Positions 31,456-40,563 of a stretch of 64,000 bases of DNA are shown in pieces. Position 1 is the stretch's first letter. Each line of letters opens with the position of its first letter. Source of the DNA: Streptomyces sp. DSM 15324 (GTDB lineage Bacteria > Actinomycetota > Actinomycetes > Streptomycetales > Streptomycetaceae); contig NZ_KQ949023.1 of assembly GCF_001514285.1 (NCBI RefSeq), forward strand, positions 1,069,139-1,133,138. Direction: 5' to 3'. The position numbers were made by a program, and so were the translations under genes. Under the pieces are notes generated by a model that did not search any database, was not told where the DNA came from, and saw only the letters and a list, made by a program, of their open reading frames with translations.

Positions 31456-32961
31456 TCAGATGGGGACGCCGGCTTCCCACTTCCTCAGCCGCAGCGCGTA
31501 CGCACTGAACAGATGCGCAGACCGGTCCAGCAGCGCCCCGGCCTCGGCGACCGCCTCCCGCGGTACGTCCCCGCGCGCGTGCCAGCCCTGGACCGACTGC
31601 CGCGCCCACTCCCGGATCCGCTCGTCCGGGTCGTCGAGCGCCGCGACCCCTGCCCGCAGCCGTACGATCCCGCCGTGCGCCTCCAGCAGCCGGAACGCGG
31701 CGACCCGCACGTGCCGGGGTCGCCCGGCGTCGAGCCGCTCGGTCAGGTCCTCCTCGGGCACGTCGCCCGCCGATGGCAGCAGCGCGGCCGTCACCTCCCG
31801 CACCACCGCTGGCGCCGGATCGTCCAGCATCGGCCGCAGCCGTCGTACGTCCGTCACGTCCAGGGTCCGCAGTCCGGCGACGGCCCGGGCCCGCACGCCC
31901 GCGACCGGGTGCCCGAGCAGCGTCCCCAGCACCGCGGCGTCGGCCCGCTCCCCGCACTCCGCGAGCCCGATCACGGCCCCCGGCGGCAGCCCCTCGGGCT
32001 CGGCGCACCGCTCGCGGTACCAGGGCAGCGGATCGCCGCCGCCCTGCCGTACGACATACCGGGCACAGGCCCGCACCACGCCGGACCGGTCCGCGAGGAA
32101 CCCCACCGCCCGCTCGGTCCGCCCGGCCCGCCGCAGGGCGGTGACGCCGGCGGCCCGCACCTGCGGACCGCGCGCCCCGAGCAGCAGGTCCAGGACGCCG
32201 TCCTGCTCCCCGCCGTCCGTCAGGGCGGCCACGGCGGCGTCGGCACAGAGGTTCTGGACGATCGTGTCGGGGTCGCGGGCGGCGGTGCGGGCCAGTTCGG
32301 CGGCGGAGAGGTGCCGCCCGTCGACCGCGAGCCGGTGCGCGTACCGCCGTACGGCGCGGTCGGGGTCGGTGTACAGCGGCGTGAGGAACTCGGGCGGCGC
32401 CGCGCGCAGCAGCCGGTCCGCGAGGCCGGCGGCGAAGTCCCCGCGGCCTCGGCGCCGCAGGCGCAGGATCAGGGGCGTCAGCCGTACGGCGGTCCGCGCG
32501 TCGAGCGCCGCCGTCAGCAGCAGCCGGGCGGGCTCGTGCACCTGGGGAGCCCAGTCGGCGCTGCGCAGCACCACCAGGGGCAGCAGCGCGGGGTGTCCGG
32601 CGGCCTGTTCGAGGGCCGCCTGCCGGTTCCTGCCGTCCCAGTGGCACAGCGCGAGCGCGAGCTGGGGCTCGGTGAGTGCGGTGAGTGCGGGTTCGGCGGG
32701 CGGTTTCGCGCGCCGCAGGAAGGCGGTCAGTCGGCGTGCCGGGCGCCGGTGCAGGGCGGCGAGAACGGCGCGTCCGCCCTCGGTGACGGCCCAGGGGTGC
32801 CTCCCTACGCCGTCGTCTTCCTGCCACACCCTCTGCCGGACGCCCGCGTCGAGGGCGATCCAGGCCGCCGGGTCGTCATCGGGCAGCACCGCGCCGACCG
32901 GCTCCCCCTCCGCGAGCCGTACCGCGGCCGCCACTCCGGCTCCGCCGGTGACCGTGCGCAT
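31456..32961 (-). CDS. HEAT-repeat protein
   Basis: A 501-residue soluble protein made almost wholly of alpha-helical HEAT-type repeats (for example AAGVTALRRAGRTERAVGFLAD, VAGVRARAVAGLRTLDVTDV and PAPAVVREVTAALLPSAGDV, repeating about every 30-35 residues). Such solenoids act as protein- or nucleic-acid-binding scaffolds. There is no catalytic motif or TM. The ATG at 32961 follows the stop of the small membrane protein gene by two bases, so they are co-transcribed and may act together at the membrane, which is inference. Confidence 0.8.
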   Translation of the reverse strand: MRTVTGGAGVAAAVRLAEGEPVGAVLPDDDPAAWIALDAGVRQRVWQEDDGVGRHPWAVTEGGRAVLAALHRRPARRLTAFLRRAKPPAEPALTALTEPQLALALCHWDGRNRQAALEQAAGHPALLPLVVLRSADWAPQVHEPARLLLTAALDARTAVRLTPLILRLRRRGRGDFAAGLADRLLRAAPPEFLTPLYTDPDRAVRRYAHRLAVDGRHLSAAELARTAARDPDTIVQNLCADAAVAALTDGGEQDGVLDLLLGARGPQVRAAGVTALRRAGRTERAVGFLADRSGVVRACARYVVRQGGGDPLPWYRERCAEPEGLPPGAVIGLAECGERADAAVLGTLLGHPVAGVRARAVAGLRTLDVTDVRRLRPMLDDPAPAVVREVTAALLPSAGDVPEEDLTERLDAGRPRHVRVAAFRLLEAHGGIVRLRAGVAALDDPDERIREWARQSVQGWHARGDVPREAVAEAGALLDRSAHLFSAYALRLRKWEAGVPI

Positions 32962-32963
32962 GC

Positions 32964-33221
32964 CTAGTACGGCGCCTGGAACCGCGTGTACCCCAGGATC
33001 AGGATCACCGCGGCCACGCACCCCAGGACGATCACCGTCGACAGCCACGACGACCGCCGCGGCCCCACGTGCTCCGGCTCTCCCCGGAACGGCACCGGCT
33101 CCGGCGGGTTCTCCTTCCAGCGGGCGGCCAGCATCCGGGCCCGGGCCGAGGGCTCCTTGTGCTCGGCCTGGTCGGCCCACTTGATGTCGAACTCGCGCTG
33201 GTCGTCGTCCGGTTCGGACAT
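32964..33221 (-). CDS. Small membrane protein upstream of the HEAT protein
   Basis: An 85-residue protein: acidic N-terminus (MSEPDDDQREFDIKWADQ), a basic/proline middle, and a C-terminal membrane segment (WLSTVIVLGCVAAVILILGY). It is conserved-looking but has no named family. GGGG tracts stand in for a ribosome site before the ATG at 33221. It is immediately upstream of the HEAT-repeat gene. Confidence 0.8.
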   Translation of the reverse strand: MSEPDDDQREFDIKWADQAEHKEPSARARMLAARWKENPPEPVPFRGEPEHVGPRRSSWLSTVIVLGCVAAVILILGYTRFQAPY

Positions 33222-33273
33222 CCCCGTATCCCCCGTTGCCTGGTCTCGAACAGCAGTGCCAGAAACCATACGA

Positions 33274-33312
33274 CGGCGCCCCCGCCCTGAGAAACAGGAA
33301 ACGGGGGCGCCG
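33274..33312 (-). terminator. Terminator after glnA
   Basis: An 11-base perfect inverted repeat (33274-33284 with 33302-33312), 19 bases beyond the glnA stop. Confidence 0.82.
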
Positions 33313-33330
33313 CCTACGGCAGAGGCTCGA

Positions 33331-34740
33331 TCACACGTCGAAGTACAGCTCGAACTCGTGCGGGTGCGGGCGCAGCTGGAGCGGGGCGATCTCGTTGGCG
33401 CGCTTGAAGTCGATCCACGTCTCGATCAGGTCGGACGTGAAGACGTCACCGGCGAGCAGGAACTCGTGGTCGCGCTCCAGCGAGTCGAGGACGGCCGGGA
33501 GCGAGGTCGGGACCTGCGGGACGCCCGCGTGCTCCTCGGGGGCCAGCTCGTAGAGGTCCTTGTCGATCGGCTCGGCCGGCTCGATCTTGTTCTTGATGCC
33601 GTCGAGGCCGGCGAGGAGCAGGGCCGAGAAGGCGAGGTACGGGTTGCCGGAGGAGTCGGGCGCGCGGAACTCGACGCGCTTGGCCTTCGGGTTCGACCCC
33701 GTGATCGGGATACGCATCGCGGCGGAGCGGTTGCGCTGCGAGTACACCAGGTTGACCGGGGCCTCGAAGCCCGGGACCAGGCGGTGGTACGAGTTCACCG
33801 TCGGGTTGGTGAAGGCGAGCAGCGACGGGGCGTGCTTGAGGATGCCGCCGATGTAGTAGCGGGCGGTGTCCGACAGACCCGCGTAGCCGGCCTCGTCGTA
33901 GAACAGGGGGGTGCCGTTGCTCCACAGCGACTGGTGGACGTGCATGCCCGAGCCGTTGTCGCCGAAGATCGGCTTCGGCATGAAGGTGGCGGTCTTGCCG
34001 TTGCGCCAGGCCACGTTCTTCACGATGTACTTGAAGAGCTGGAGGTCGTCGGCCGCGGCGAGCAGCGTGTTGAACTTGTAGTTGATCTCGGCCTGGCCGG
34101 CGGTGCCCACCTCGTGGTGCTGGCGCTCGACCTGGAGGCCGGAGGCGGCCAGTTCCAGGGAGATCTCGGCACGCAGGTCGGCGAAGTGGTCGACCGGCGG
34201 GGTGGGGAAGTAGCCGCCCTTGTAGCGGACCTTGTAACCGCGGTTGTCCTCCAGCGCACCGGTGTTCCAGGCGCCGGCCTCGGAGTCGATGTGGTAGAAG
34301 GACTCGTTCTCCGAGGTCTTGAAGCGCACGCTGTCGAACACGTAGAACTCGGCCTCGGGGCCGAAGTACGCGGTGTCGGCGATACCGGTCGACGCCAGGT
34401 ACGCCTCCGCCTTCTTCGCCACGTTGCGCGGGTCACGGGAGTACTGCTCGCCCGTGATCGGGTCGTGGATGAAGAAGTTGATGTTGATCGTCTTGTCGCG
34501 GCGGAAGGGGTCCACCCGCGCGGTCGACAGGTCGGCGCGCAGGGCCATGTCCGACTCGTGGATGGCCTGGAAGCCGCGGATCGACGAACCGTCGAACGCC
34601 AGCTCCTCGTCCGGGTCGAACGCCTCGACGGGCAGCGTGAAGTGCTGCATGACGCCCGGCAGGTCGCAGAAGCGGACGTCGACGAACTTGACGTCCTCGT
34701 CCGCGATGAACTTCTTGGCCTCGTCGGCGTTCTGGAACAT
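33331..34740 (-). CDS. glnA: Glutamine synthetase type I
   Basis: Prokaryotic glutamine synthetase of 469 residues. Seen motifs are [42 protein letters not shown], and [14 protein letters not shown] in the metal/ATP site. Y397 in [10 protein letters not shown] is the adenylylation tyrosine, so activity can be switched by GlnE. The ATG at 34740 has AGGAGG upstream. The long open frame upstream is rejected. A near-consensus GlnR box lies about 100-135 bases upstream. In S. coelicolor glnE maps close to malR, so it may lie just outside the left edge. Confidence 0.98.
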   Translation of the reverse strand: MFQNADEAKKFIADEDVKFVDVRFCDLPGVMQHFTLPVEAFDPDEELAFDGSSIRGFQAIHESDMALRADLSTARVDPFRRDKTININFFIHDPITGEQYSRDPRNVAKKAEAYLASTGIADTAYFGPEAEFYVFDSVRFKTSENESFYHIDSEAGAWNTGALEDNRGYKVRYKGGYFPTPPVDHFADLRAEISLELAASGLQVERQHHEVGTAGQAEINYKFNTLLAAADDLQLFKYIVKNVAWRNGKTATFMPKPIFGDNGSGMHVHQSLWSNGTPLFYDEAGYAGLSDTARYYIGGILKHAPSLLAFTNPTVNSYHRLVPGFEAPVNLVYSQRNRSAAMRIPITGSNPKAKRVEFRAPDSSGNPYLAFSALLLAGLDGIKNKIEPAEPIDKDLYELAPEEHAGVPQVPTSLPAVLDSLERDHEFLLAGDVFTSDLIETWIDFKRANEIAPLQLRPHPHEFELYFDV

Positions 34741-34836
34741 CCAGCTCCTCCTACTCCCGGCCGTCGAGCCGGGGTGGTAGTTCGTTCGTGCGGCCAGTGC
34801 GGTGGCACACGCTGTCCCCGACCCTAGGGATGCGTG

Positions 34837-34874
34837 ATTTCTCGGGCGTGACCCATTTGTTTCGCACAAGTTAA
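34837..34874 (-). promoter_or_regulatory. GlnR box upstream of glnA
   Basis: On the minus strand: TTAAC-n6-GAAAC-n6-GTCAC-n6-GAAAT with exact six-base spacers, a near-perfect match to the GlnR two-site consensus. The same factor is expected to activate glnA under nitrogen limitation. Confidence 0.85.
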
Positions 34875-34936
34875 CCGGACTCCGTCCGAATCACCCACCT
34901 GTCCGCATCGCGAAACGGGGGCAGTACCGTGGACGC

Positions 34937-35404
34937 GTGGACAAGAGGGAAGCAATCGGATCGTGGCTCTCGGGCCCCCGCGCGGCGGCGGAGGAAGCCG
35001 GTGTCGACTTCGGATACAGGGGCGAGCAGCTGGGCCTCCCGGAGGAGGGGCCGGGCTCGATCGCCCGCCCCGGCCGACGTCTCGGCGCCCTCGCCGTGGA
35101 CTGGGGCCTGTGCCTGCTGATCGCATACAGCTTGATCACCGACGGCTACACCCCCTCCACCAGCAACTGGACCCTGCTGGTCTTCCTGCTGGTGAGCCTG
35201 CTGACGGTGGGTACGCTCGGCTTCACCCCCGGCAAGCGGATCTTCGGTCTGCGGGTGGTGTCGCTGGACACCGGCACGGTCAAGCCGCTGCGCTCGGCGA
35301 TCCGCACGCTGCTGCTCTGCCTCGCGCTCCCGGCCCTGATCTGGGACCGCGACGGCCGGGGCCTGCACGACCGGCTGGCCCGTACGGTCGAGGTGCGGAT
35401 CTAG
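34937..35404 (+). CDS. RDD-family membrane protein
   Basis: A 155-residue RDD-family protein. The family marks are present: RPGRRLGALAVDWGLCLLIAY with the first TM, GFTPGKRIFGLRVVSL, and WDRDGRGLHDRLARTV at the end. Three membrane segments are expected. Some RDD proteins transport ions or small molecules, but this one is unassigned. The start is GTG, preceded by TACCGT-GGACGC, the leaderless pattern. It is divergent from glnA. Twin direct repeats of GGACTTCGGGACGTA follow the stop (35404-35440). Confidence 0.88.
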   Translation: MDKREAIGSWLSGPRAAAEEAGVDFGYRGEQLGLPEEGPGSIARPGRRLGALAVDWGLCLLIAYSLITDGYTPSTSNWTLLVFLLVSLLTVGTLGFTPGKRIFGLRVVSLDTGTVKPLRSAIRTLLLCLALPALIWDRDGRGLHDRLARTVEVRI

Positions 35405-35452
35405 GACTTCGGGACGTATCCAGGACTTCGGGACGTACGACGACCTCGGGGT

Positions 35453-35502
35453 CGTACGACGAGGGGGCGCCCGGTGATCACCGGGCGCCCCCTCGTCGTA
35501 CG
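35453..35502. terminator. Bidirectional terminator after the RDD gene
   Basis: A perfect 25-base inverted repeat (35453-35477 with 35478-35502) centred on TGATCA. It separates the convergent RDD and DUF4191 genes. Confidence 0.93.
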
Positions 35503-35530
35503 GGAAGCAGGAAGGACGAGCCCCAGGGGC

Positions 35531-36229
35531 TCAGCGGGCCTTTCCGCCCTTCGGCAGGCGCATGCCCTTGGGCATGGGCCCCTTGGGGAGCGGCATGTTG
35601 CTCATCAGATCGCCCATGGCGCGCAGCCGGTCGTTCGTCGCGGTGACCTGCGGGCCGGTGAGGACGCGCGGGTACTTCAGCAGGGTGGTCCGCAGCTTCT
35701 TCAGCTCGGTCTGGCCCTCGCCCGTGCCGACGATCACGTCGTGCACCGGCACGTCCGCGACGATGCGGTTCATCTTCTTCTTCTCGGCGGCCAGCAGGCT
35801 CTTCACCCGGTTCGGGTTGCCCTCGGCGACCAGGACGATGCCGGCCTTGCCGACGGCCCGGTGCACCACGTCCTGGCTGCGGTTCATCGCCACCGCGGGG
35901 GTCGTCGTCCAGCCGCGGCCGACGTTGTCGAGCACGGCCGCCGCGGCGCCCGGCTGGCCCTCCATCTGGCCGAACGCGGCCCGTTCGGCCCGTCGGCCGA
36001 ACACGATCGCCGTCCCGAGGAAGGCGAGCAGGAAGCCGAGGATGCCCAGGTAGACCGGGTGGCCGATCAGGAAACCGATCGCGAGAAAGACACCGAGGAT
36101 GAGGATGAAGACGCCCGCGAGCACCAGACCGATCGTCTTGTCGGCCTTGCGGGTCATCTTGTACGTCAGGGCGATCTGCTTCAGTCGCCCGGGGTTCGCG
36201 GCGTCCGCCGCGCTGTCACTTCTCGCCAT
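35531..36229 (-). CDS. DUF4191 membrane protein
   Basis: A 232-residue protein of the actinobacterial DUF4191 family. Two membrane segments are adjacent (TIGLVLAGVFILILGVFLAI and GHPVYLGILGFLLAFLGTAI, about 32-74). A cytoplasmic domain (GRRAERAAFGQMEGQPG, LVAEGNPNRVKSLLAAEKKK) and a Pro/Gly/Lys tail (MPLPKGPMPKGMRLPKG) follow. Function is unknown. It is the neighbour of lipoate genes in many actinobacteria, but nothing here proves a lipoate role. Confidence 0.85.
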   Translation of the reverse strand: MARSDSAADAANPGRLKQIALTYKMTRKADKTIGLVLAGVFILILGVFLAIGFLIGHPVYLGILGFLLAFLGTAIVFGRRAERAAFGQMEGQPGAAAAVLDNVGRGWTTTPAVAMNRSQDVVHRAVGKAGIVLVAEGNPNRVKSLLAAEKKKMNRIVADVPVHDVIVGTGEGQTELKKLRTTLLKYPRVLTGPQVTATNDRLRAMGDLMSNMPLPKGPMPKGMRLPKGGKAR

Positions 36230-36276
36230 GCCAGGAAGTCTACGTGGCCCCGGAAGTGCCGACGACGGCAGTGTCC

Positions 36277-36352
36277 GGGAGGCGGGCGGCGGGGGAAGCG
36301 GAGGGGGAGGCGCGGGGAGGGGTGTGGGGTGGGGAGTGGGTGGAGCGGTGGG
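36277..36352 (+). other. G-run-rich tract (quadruplex-prone)
   Basis: About 75 bases with at least nine runs of three or more G on the plus strand and almost no C or T, in the 123-base gap between the DUF4191 start and the end of the next gene. Several sets could form G-quadruplexes. On the minus strand it is C-rich and lies within the DUF4191 upstream region. Confidence 0.7.
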
Positions 36353-36556
36353 TCAGGAGGTGCGGGCGGAGGTGACCGCTTCGAGGACGCGCTGCGCCTC
36401 GACCCGGTCCTTGGCGCGGCGGCGGTCCTCCAGGACGGAGGTCCAGGCGTTGCGGCGGGCGGTGCGCTGTCCGCTGCTCAGCAGCAGCGACTCGACGGCG
36501 CGCAGGGCGGTGGTGAAAGACGGGATCGCGGTGGCGCGAACGGGCGCGGCCTGCAT
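36353..36556 (-). CDS. Small conserved helical protein
   Basis: A 67-residue protein (MQAAPVRATAIPSF then ALRAVESLLLSSGQRTARRNAW and DRRRAKDRVEAQRVLEAVTSA), predicted mostly helical and basic. No named family. The ATG at 36556 is chosen because a GGGGGA tract lies upstream. An in-frame start at 36616 would give 87 residues. It lies between lipA and the DUF4191 gene on the same strand. Confidence 0.7.
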   Translation of the reverse strand: MQAAPVRATAIPSFTTALRAVESLLLSSGQRTARRNAWTSVLEDRRRAKDRVEAQRVLEAVTSARTS

Positions 36557-36700
36557 GGGATGGTCCCCCTCGGGCAGGTTGGGGTGGGTCTCTACGAGGT
36601 GTGACACCAGCGTCACTGTTCGGTGTTACCAGGGCGTGACCGACCGGTCAAACGCCCATGAAGCCTTGATGAGGGGCCCTGCGCGGCCGGGGAACGCCGA

Positions 36701-36747
36701 CGCGGTCCCGACCGGGGCCCTCATCTGCGAGGACGGTCGGGACCGCG
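36701..36747 (-). terminator. Hairpin downstream of lipA
   Basis: A perfect 13-base inverted repeat (36701-36713 with 36735-36747) and a 21-base loop, 99 bases past the lipA stop. The rest of 36557-36845 shows nothing else clear. Confidence 0.65.
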
Positions 36748-36845
36748 CCGTTTCGGCCGTTACCGGCCAGTAGCACCTTGTGCGCGAGTTCACACGCTTG
36801 CCCGACGCCCGGACGGCGCAAGGCGGGTGGCGGCTGTCGCCCAGG

Positions 36846-37835
36846 TCACACGGCCTGCGAGGCGATGTGGGCGCCCCCCTGCTGCGGAGCGGCCGAGTGC
36901 CGCTGCTCCACGGCCATCTGGTACAGCCGGCCCGCGCGGTACGAGGAGCGCACCAGCGGACCCGACATCACCCCGGAGAAGCCGAGCTGCTCGGCCTCCT
37001 CCTTCAGCTCCACGAACTCCTGCGGCTTGACCCAGCGCTCCACGGGGTGGTGGCGCACGGACGGGCGCAGGTACTGGGTGATGGTGATCAGCTCGCAGCC
37101 GGCGTCGTGCAGCTGCTTCAGCGCCTCGCTGACCTCCTCACGGGTCTCGCCCATGCCGAGGATCAGGTTGGACTTGGTGACCAGGCCGTGGTCGCGGGCC
37201 TCGGTGATCACCTTCAGGGAGCGCTCGTAGCGGAAGCCGGGGCGGATCCGCTTGAAGATCCGCGGGACCGTCTCGACGTTGTGCGCGAAGACCTCGGGGC
37301 GGGAGGCGAAGACCTCCGCCAGCAGCTCGGGCACGGCGTTGAAGTCGGGGGCGAGGAGCTCGACCTTGGTGCGGCCGGCCTCCCGGGCCGCCGTCTGCTC
37401 GTGGATCTGGCGGACCGTCTCGGCGTACAGCCAGGCGCCGCCGTCCTCCAGGTCGTCACGGGCGACGCCGGTGATGGTGGCGTAGTTCAGGTCCATGGTG
37501 ACCACGGACTCGCCGACGCGGCGGGGCTCGTCACGGTCCAGCGCCTCGGGCTTGCCGGTGTCGATCTGGCAGAAGTCGCAGCGCCGGGTGCACTGGTCGC
37601 CGCCGATGAGGAAGGTCGCCTCGCGGTCCTCCCAGCACTCGTAGATGTTGGGGCAGCCGGCCTCCTGGCACACGGTGTGCAGGCCCTCGCTCTTCACGAG
37701 CTTCTGCATGGCGGTGTACTCGGGGCCCATTTTCGCCCGGGTCTTGATCCACTCGGGCTTGCGCTCGATGGGCGTCTGGCTGTTGCGGACCTCCAGGCGC
37801 AGCATCTTGCGTCCGTCGGGGGTGACTGCGGACAC
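36846..37835 (-). CDS. lipA: Lipoyl synthase LipA
   Basis: Radical-SAM enzyme of 329 residues that inserts two sulfurs into octanoyl groups on E2 and GcvH proteins. Both 4Fe-4S clusters are visible: the auxiliary C-x4-C-x5-C ([12 protein letters not shown]) and the radical-SAM CxxxCxxC (CTRRCDFC). [14 protein letters not shown] is typical of LipA. The GTG at 37835 has AGGGAG upstream. It lies downstream of lipB (107 bases apart) on the same strand. Its substrates probably include the E2 protein encoded at 51902-53674. Confidence 0.97.
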   Translation of the reverse strand: MSAVTPDGRKMLRLEVRNSQTPIERKPEWIKTRAKMGPEYTAMQKLVKSEGLHTVCQEAGCPNIYECWEDREATFLIGGDQCTRRCDFCQIDTGKPEALDRDEPRRVGESVVTMDLNYATITGVARDDLEDGGAWLYAETVRQIHEQTAAREAGRTKVELLAPDFNAVPELLAEVFASRPEVFAHNVETVPRIFKRIRPGFRYERSLKVITEARDHGLVTKSNLILGMGETREEVSEALKQLHDAGCELITITQYLRPSVRHHPVERWVKPQEFVELKEEAEQLGFSGVMSGPLVRSSYRAGRLYQMAVEQRHSAAPQQGGAHIASQAV

Positions 37836-37942
37836 GACCGGCTCCCTGTGACTTCGATTCCTCGGCGCACACCAGGGTACGCCCGTGTTTACTGAGCCCT
37901 GCCGTCAGGCCGACCCCGACGGACCCAAGGCCTTTCTCTGCG

Positions 37943-38740
37943 TCAGGCCGTCGCCGGCTCGACGGTCCGCGGCTTGAGGTCCGCGTTCCCGAGGACGTCC
38001 CGCAGATGGCGCTCGGCGACCGGCAGGACCTCCTCGATGGTGAGCTCCCGGCCCAGTTCGTGCGCCAGGGAGGTGACACCGGCGTCACGGATGCCACAAG
38101 GGATGATCTTGTCGAAGTTGGACGTGTCCGGATTCACGTTGAGGGCGAAGCCGTGCATGGTCACGCCCTTGGCGACCCGGACGCCCATGGCGCAGATCTT
38201 GCGGTCCTCGCGGCGCTGGCCGGCGTTGGAGGGGGCGTACTCCGGGCCGTTCAGCCGGGGGTCGAACTCGTCGTCGGTCAGCCGGGGGTCGAAGTCGAGG
38301 GAGAGTCCGCCCACCGCGGGCCGCTTCTCCACCGGATCGCCCAGCACCCAGACGCCCGCCCGGCCCTCCACCCGGCTGGTCGCGACGCCGAACTCCGCGC
38401 AGACGCGGATCATCGCCTCCTCCAGCCGGCGCAGGTGCGCCACCACGTCCACCGGGCGGGGGAGCTGCTGGATGGGGTAGCCGACCAGCTGGCCGGGGCC
38501 GTGCCAGGTGATCTTGCCGCCGCGGTCCACGTCGACGACCGGGGTGCCGTCGAGGGGGCGCTCGTTGTCGGCGGTGCGCCGGCCGGCCGTGTAGACCGGC
38601 GGGTGTTCGAGGAGCAGCACGGTGTCGGGGATCTCGCCGGCGAACCGGGCCGCGTGCACCCGGCGCTGTTCGTCCCAGGCCTCCTGGTACTCCACGGCGT
38701 CGGCTCCGAAACCCATACGGACGAACCGCAACTCACTCAC
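37943..38740 (-). CDS. lipB: Octanoyltransferase LipB
   Basis: Moves octanoate from ACP to lipoyl domains, the step before LipA. 265 residues. Conserved motifs are [12 protein letters not shown], and the catalytic Lys in [16 protein letters not shown] and Cys in [11 protein letters not shown]. Between [13 protein letters not shown] and the Lys motif there is an insertion with a near-duplicate ([17 protein letters not shown]), making it longer than E. coli LipB (about 213). The GTG at 38740 ([10 protein letters not shown]) has GGGAGG upstream, while the longer frame upstream adds an unrelated basic tail. Confidence 0.96.
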   Translation of the reverse strand: MSELRFVRMGFGADAVEYQEAWDEQRRVHAARFAGEIPDTVLLLEHPPVYTAGRRTADNERPLDGTPVVDVDRGGKITWHGPGQLVGYPIQQLPRPVDVVAHLRRLEEAMIRVCAEFGVATSRVEGRAGVWVLGDPVEKRPAVGGLSLDFDPRLTDDEFDPRLNGPEYAPSNAGQRREDRKICAMGVRVAKGVTMHGFALNVNPDTSNFDKIIPCGIRDAGVTSLAHELGRELTIEEVLPVAERHLRDVLGNADLKPRTVEPATA

Positions 38741-38985
38741 GGCAAGCGCCTCCCTGGAAGGTCGTAAGGCACGAAACGCGCCCACGCCACTGTACGTCCG
38801 CGCCCGCCGCGTCAGCCGCACGGCCAATCCTCACACGATCGGATGAATGCGGGTCGAGATGTGCGACCGGCTGCTTACGCTCCGCTACATTCGCGCCGTT
38901 CACGAGGCATCACACCTGATCACAGCCCTCAGGGCACTTCATCCGGGCATGTCAGACGCCCGGGAGGCAGGAGACCGCACCGCAG

Positions 38986-40491
38986 ATGACGGAACGACCC
39001 GCGCAGCGCACTCCCAACCGCCAGCTCGCCGCGCTCATCGCAGAAGCCGGGTTCTCCAACGCGGGTCTGGCCCGTCGCGTCGATCAGCTGGGCCTCGAAC
39101 ACGGACTGGACCTCAGATACGACAAGACCTCCGTCACCCGGTGGCTGCGCGGCCAGCAGCCCCGGGGCACCACCCCGGCGCTGATCGCCGAGGTGTTCAC
39201 CCGCCGCCTGGGCCGCCGCCTCACGGCCCAGGACCTCGGCCTGGACGCGTGCGCCCCGGTGTACGCGGGGCTGGAGTTCGCCGGCACCCCCGAGGAGGCC
39301 ATCGAGATCGTCGGCGGCCTGTGGCGCAAGGACTCCGGCAGCCACGCCGAACTCCGCAAGATCGCCTTCACCCCGGCCGGACTCGTCGTCCCCAGCCGCG
39401 ACTGGCTGATCGGCCGGGCCGACGAGAAGGTGGCCCGCGGTGCCGAGACGGTTCCCCGGGTACCGGTCCAGAGCCGTCCGGCGGTCCCCCGGGCCACGGC
39501 CGGGAAACCCGGCGGGCCGCTCCTGCCCGCCGTCCCGCAGATCGCCGTCCCGCGCCAGCGCGGCCAGGGCGCCGAACGCGGCCCCGGCCAGCGGGTCACC
39601 GGCGGCGACATCTCCGCCCTGCGCTCCGTCGGCGAGCTCTTCCGCACCCTCGACGACATGTACGGCGGCGGGCACGCCCGCCAGGCCCTCGTGCGCTACC
39701 TGGAGCACGAGTGCGAGCCGATGCTGCGCGGCACCTACGGCGAGCAGACCGGCCGCCGGCTCTTCGGCGCCGCCGCCGACCTCACCCGGCTGGCCGGCTG
39801 GACCTCCTTCGACATCGCCGCGCACGGCCTCGCCCAGCGCTACTTCGTGCAGTCCCTGCGGCTGGCCCAGGCGGCCGGGGACCGCGCCTACGGCTCGTAC
39901 GTCCTGGTCACCATGAGCCGCCAGGCCGTCTACCTCGGGCACGGCCGCGAGGCCGTCCAGCTCGCGCGGGTCGCCCAGCAGGGCATCGGCGGCGGCGCTC
40001 CGCCGGTCGTCCAGGCCCTGCTGCACGCGGTGGAGGCGCGCGGGCACGGGGTGCTCGGCGAGGTGCGGGCCGGCACGGCCGCGCTGGTGCGGGCCGAGCG
40101 GGCCCTGGAGGCGGCCCGCCCCGGCGACGAGGTGCCGCACTGGGCGCGCTGCTTCGACGAGGGCCAGCTGGCCGACGAGTTCGGGCACTGCCACCGCGAC
40201 CTCCAGCAGTTCCGGGCCGCCGCCCAGCACGCCGAACGCTCCCTCCAGCTGCGCCCCGCCGCCTACGCCCGCAGCCGCCTGTTCAGCCGCGTCGTCCTCG
40301 CCACCGCCCGCCTGGGCCTCGGCGAACTCGACCAGGCCTGCCACCTGGCCGCCGAGGCGGCCGTCCAGGCGGCCGAGATGCGCTCGGTCCGCGCGCTGGA
40401 GTACATCAGGGACTTCGAACGCAGACTGGAGCCGTACCGGGACGCGGCCCCGGCGAGGACCTACCGGGACAAGGTGTCGGCGCTGGGCTGA
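38986..40491 (+). CDS. NsdA/NsdB-like TPR regulator
   Basis: A 501-residue regulator. An N-terminal helix-turn-helix-like region (PNRQLAALIAEAGFSNAGLARRV, then YDKTSVTRWLRGQQPRG, about 11-60) is followed by a Pro/Gly-rich linker and, from about 205, TPR-like helices (SVGELFRTLDDMYGGGHARQALVRYLE; SLRLAQAAGDRAYGSYVLVTMS). This matches the Streptomyces NsdA/NsdB family, which act as negative regulators of differentiation and antibiotic production. The specific member is not identified. It is divergent from lipB across a 245-base gap, which may hold the promoter of each. Confidence 0.78.
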   Translation: MTERPAQRTPNRQLAALIAEAGFSNAGLARRVDQLGLEHGLDLRYDKTSVTRWLRGQQPRGTTPALIAEVFTRRLGRRLTAQDLGLDACAPVYAGLEFAGTPEEAIEIVGGLWRKDSGSHAELRKIAFTPAGLVVPSRDWLIGRADEKVARGAETVPRVPVQSRPAVPRATAGKPGGPLLPAVPQIAVPRQRGQGAERGPGQRVTGGDISALRSVGELFRTLDDMYGGGHARQALVRYLEHECEPMLRGTYGEQTGRRLFGAAADLTRLAGWTSFDIAAHGLAQRYFVQSLRLAQAAGDRAYGSYVLVTMSRQAVYLGHGREAVQLARVAQQGIGGGAPPVVQALLHAVEARGHGVLGEVRAGTAALVRAERALEAARPGDEVPHWARCFDEGQLADEFGHCHRDLQQFRAAAQHAERSLQLRPAAYARSRLFSRVVLATARLGLGELDQACHLAAEAAVQAAEMRSVRALEYIRDFERRLEPYRDAAPARTYRDKVSALG

Positions 40492-40507
40492 CGCACCCTT
40501 GCATCGC

Positions 40508-40535
40508 GGGGGCGCGGGGAACCGCGCGACCGGCC
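40508..40535 (+). repeat. Dispersed repeat GGGGCGCGGGGAACnGCGCGAC, copy 1
   Basis: GGGGGCGCGGGGAACCGCGC followed by GACCGGCC, 16 bases past the NsdA-like stop. Two further copies in the window are at 55395-55421 and 59474-59500. Similar short elements are widespread between Streptomyces genes. Confidence 0.8.
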
Positions 40536-40563
40536 CCCGCGCCGCCGCACCCGGACAACGGGG

